This document shows positions 62,001 to 64,000 of a stretch of 64,000 nt of DNA, piece by piece. Below the pieces are notes generated by a model. It saw nothing but the letters and a program-made list of their open reading frames with translations. It was not told where the DNA came from and ran no database searches. Position 1 is the stretch's first letter. Every line of letters starts with the position of its first letter. The stretch is from Leucobacter edaphi (lineage in GTDB: Bacteria > Actinomycetota > Actinomycetes > Actinomycetales > Microbacteriaceae): NCBI RefSeq assembly GCF_016522535.1, contig NZ_JAEHOI010000002.1, forward strand, positions 372,001 through 436,000, written 5' to 3'. Made by a program: the position numbers and the translations under genes.

Positions 62001-62702
62001 ATGAGCGAGAGCACGATCCGGATCATGCTCGTCGATGACCAGGAGCTGATCCGCACCGGATTCAAGCTCGTTCTGCTCGCCGAGCCCGGCATGGAAGTGG
62101 TCGCGGAGGCATCGGACGGCATTGACGCGCTCGCCGTGCTCGACCGCCTCGCTGCGGAAGGCTCCGGCTGCGACATCGTGCTCATGGACGTTCGCATGCC
62201 GGGAATGAACGGGATCGAGGCGACCACGAGGATCGTCGCCCGCCATCCGGCGACGCGCGTGATCGTGCTCACGACCTTCGACCTCGACGAGTACGCGGCG
62301 GGCGCGATCCAGGCCGGGGCGAGCGGATTCCTCCTCAAGGATGCCCGCCCGAGCGAGCTCGTCGACGCGATCCATCGCGTCGCGGCCGGTGACGCGACGA
62401 TGGCGCCGAGCGTCACCAGGCGCCTCATGGAGCAGCTCCGCAACGCGGGCGGGGAGCCGGTCGGCTTTGCGGGCATCGCTCAGGCGGGATCCGGCGAGCC
62501 CGATCCCGCGCTCGAGGTGCTGACCGAGCGTGAAACGGAGGTGCTCAAGCTCATCGCGGAGGGGCGCAACAACGCCGAGATCAGCGGGGAACTGTTCCTC
62601 TCCGAGTCGACGGTGAAGACGCACGTCGGACGCGTGCTCGCGAAGCTCCAGCTCCGCGACCGCGTGCACGCCGTGATCTTCGCGAAGCAGCACGGCCTGT
62701 AG
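62001..62702 (+). CDS. LuxR/NarL-type response regulator
   Basis: A 233-residue regulator. The receiver domain has D63 in LMDVRMPG as phosphoacceptor. The C-terminal helix-turn-helix is LTERETEVLKLIAEGRNN, then LSESTVKTHVGRVLAKL. GGGAGG lies four bases before the ATG. It is the cognate partner of the kinase upstream and probably controls the ABC genes. Confidence 0.93.
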   Translation: MSESTIRIMLVDDQELIRTGFKLVLLAEPGMEVVAEASDGIDALAVLDRLAAEGSGCDIVLMDVRMPGMNGIEATTRIVARHPATRVIVLTTFDLDEYAAGAIQAGASGFLLKDARPSELVDAIHRVAAGDATMAPSVTRRLMEQLRNAGGEPVGFAGIAQAGSGEPDPALEVLTERETEVLKLIAEGRNNAEISGELFLSESTVKTHVGRVLAKLQLRDRVHAVIFAKQHGL

Positions 62703-62783
62703 CAGGCGGCGAGTTCGCCACCCGCGCAACCCGGGAGCGTGCCGCCTCAGAAAAGTGCTGGCCCGAGGCCGTAGGCTAGAGGC

Positions 62784-63278
62784 ATGAGCAGAATCGCCGT
62801 CGTACCCGGGTCATTCGATCCGGTGACACTGGGCCATCTCGACGTGATCCGCCGTGCCGCCGGGATCTTCGATCAGGTCCACGTCCTTGTCGTCCACAAT
62901 CCCGGCAAGAACGCGATGCTCCCGATCACGGAGCGCGTCGCGCTGATCCAGAAGTCGATCGACGAGGATCCGGAGATGCCGGACAACATCCTCGTCGCTT
63001 CCTGGTCGGTGGGCCTGCTGGTCGACTACTGCACCGAGGTCGGGGCGAGCGTGCTCGTGAAGGGCATCCGCTCGCAGATCGACGTCTCCTACGAAACCCC
63101 GATGGTGCTCATGAACCGCAGCCTCGCCAACGTCGAGACCGTGTTCATGCTGCCCGATCCGCAGCACGCCCACGTCTCGAGCACGCTCGTTCGCCAGGTC
63201 GCCTCCCTCGGCGGCGACGTCTCGCCCTACGTTCCCGCGGCCGTTGGCCGTTTTCTCGACAAGACGAGGCCAGCCTGA
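62784..63278 (+). CDS. coaD: Phosphopantetheine adenylyltransferase
   Basis: A 164-residue enzyme of coenzyme A synthesis. [15 protein letters not shown] contains the nucleotidyl-transferase HxGH-type motif, and [17 protein letters not shown] is near the C terminus. TAGGCT (62772-62777) lies six bases before the ATG. Its TGA overlaps the next start (TGATG). Confidence 0.96.
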   Translation: MSRIAVVPGSFDPVTLGHLDVIRRAAGIFDQVHVLVVHNPGKNAMLPITERVALIQKSIDEDPEMPDNILVASWSVGLLVDYCTEVGASVLVKGIRSQIDVSYETPMVLMNRSLANVETVFMLPDPQHAHVSSTLVRQVASLGGDVSPYVPAAVGRFLDKTRPA

Positions 63279-63832
63279 TGAGCACGACGCGCGTATACGA
63301 AGAGAACATCCGGGACCTGATCAACCGGCCGGGGGAGATGCGTGAGCGTTCCCGCGAGCTGATCGTCCCCGAGAAACTCGGCGAGGGCCTCGCTGAGGTT
63401 CGCGCCGGTGAGCGCATGGATCTCGACGTCCGGCTCGAGTCGGTGCACGAGGGGATCCTCGTGTCGGCCGACGTCTCGACGACGGTCCACGCCGAGTGCG
63501 GTCGCTGCCTCAAAGAATTCGCCACGCCGTTTCAAGTCGAGTTCCAGGAGCTTTTCGCGTATACTCCTACGGAGGCCGACGAGTATGAGGTTCACGGTGA
63601 TCACGTGGATCTTGAACCTCCGCTCCGAGACGCGGTAGTGCTTGCACTGCCGTTCCAGCCTGTGTGTCGCCCGGACTGCCCGGGACTCGATCCCGAGTCC
63701 GGTGAGCTGCGCGAGGCCGAGGCTGCAGAGTCGCCTGTTGCGGATGTTGATCCGCGGTGGGCAGCCCTGGCCGGTTTCAAGGCTGATGAAGAACCCGATG
63801 CGGACGACGAGTCCGCATCCGTAAGCAAGTAG
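63278..63832 (+). CDS. YceD/DUF177 family protein
   Basis: A 184-residue acidic protein. Paired cysteines in CGRCLKEF and CRPDCPGL are typical of YceD, which is linked to 23S rRNA and L32. The ATG overlaps the coaD stop. It precedes rpmF, the conserved order coaD-yceD-rpmF. A long acidic tail follows the core. Confidence 0.9.
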   Translation: MSTTRVYEENIRDLINRPGEMRERSRELIVPEKLGEGLAEVRAGERMDLDVRLESVHEGILVSADVSTTVHAECGRCLKEFATPFQVEFQELFAYTPTEADEYEVHGDHVDLEPPLRDAVVLALPFQPVCRPDCPGLDPESGELREAEAAESPVADVDPRWAALAGFKADEEPDADDESASVSK

Positions 63833-63843
63833 GAGAGAACACC

Positions 63844-64000
63844 ATGGCTGTTCCCAAGCGGAAGATGTCGCGCTCGAACACCCGTCACCGCCGTTCGGCG
63901 TGGAAGGCCGAGGCCCCCAAGCTGGTCAAGACCGTTGAGAACGGTCGCACCGTCTACAGCCTCCCGCACCGCGCTCGCGTCGTCGAGGACTCGCAGGGCA
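63844..64000 (+). CDS. rpmF: 50S ribosomal protein L32, 5' part
   Basis: The first 52 codons are visible before the window ends. [21 protein letters not shown] is the L32 N terminus. AGGAGAG lies before the ATG. It follows yceD, as expected. Confidence 0.95.
   Translation, partial: MAVPKRKMSRSNTRHRRSAWKAEAPKLVKTVENGRTVYSLPHRARVVEDSQG

Overview
The window is a high-GC actinobacterial chromosome segment. Gene content and order suggest Microbacteriaceae, possibly Leucobacter; this is an inference from protein resemblance, not a database match. Supporting points are a mycothiol-linked Rv2466c-type oxidoreductase, several DUF families common in actinobacteria, a PucR-type regulator beside gabTD, and many genes whose -10 hexamer (TANNNT) lies only 6-7 bases before the start codon, as in actinobacterial leaderless transcripts.

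Layout. 1-4.1 kb: proteostasis genes (metallopeptidase fragment, clpS, DUF2017), a DUF1801 gene, orn, def and an MFS exporter coupled to a TPR/LuxR regulator. 6.2-11.2 kb: a compact sortase-pilus locus with an LPEAG-anchored propeller/Cna-B tip protein, an LPLTG backbone pilin carrying a pilin motif, and a class C sortase, divergent from the LuxR gene. 11.2-16.3 kb: tRNA-Arg, a membrane protein coupled to a TetR regulator, an HhH-GPD repair protein, a low-GC alpha/beta hydrolase and isocitrate lyase. 16.5-30.6 kb: pepN-mscS-glbO on the minus strand, then mostly plus-strand housekeeping genes (rpiB, nei-like, rplS, lepB, rnhB, murI, rph, rdgB) and a 1007-residue kinase/M23-like/class III PLP enzyme fusion.

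30.7-41 kb is accessory: a LysE exporter, mgtE with a long structured leader, LtrA, a DapA-family aldolase behind a small coupled ORF, an HNH protein, MarR with EVE, then a 1.9-kb islet. The islet lies between a displaced tRNA-Leu 3' end and an intact tRNA-Leu(UAG). It carries a ParE-type toxin-antitoxin pair and an S66 peptidase pseudogene. Next to it is a second tRNA-Leu (anticodon GAG) whose T arm is interrupted by a palindromic insertion.

41-50.7 kb: a manganese riboswitch before terC; a leucine leader peptide (three consecutive rare CTT codons) with alternative hairpins before leuCD; then murA, plsC, gpsA, ddl, DUF3515 and thiL. 50.7-55.3 kb: GABA catabolism (PucR regulator divergent from gabT-gabD). 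55.5-64 kb: rsmD/recG, an ABC transporter with a two-component system, coaD, yceD and the start of rpmF.

The most interesting items are the leucine attenuator, the interrupted tRNA-Leu(GAG) and its tRNA-flanked islet, the mgtE leader, the triple-domain fusion, and the two-subunit pilus with a non-canonical sorting signal.
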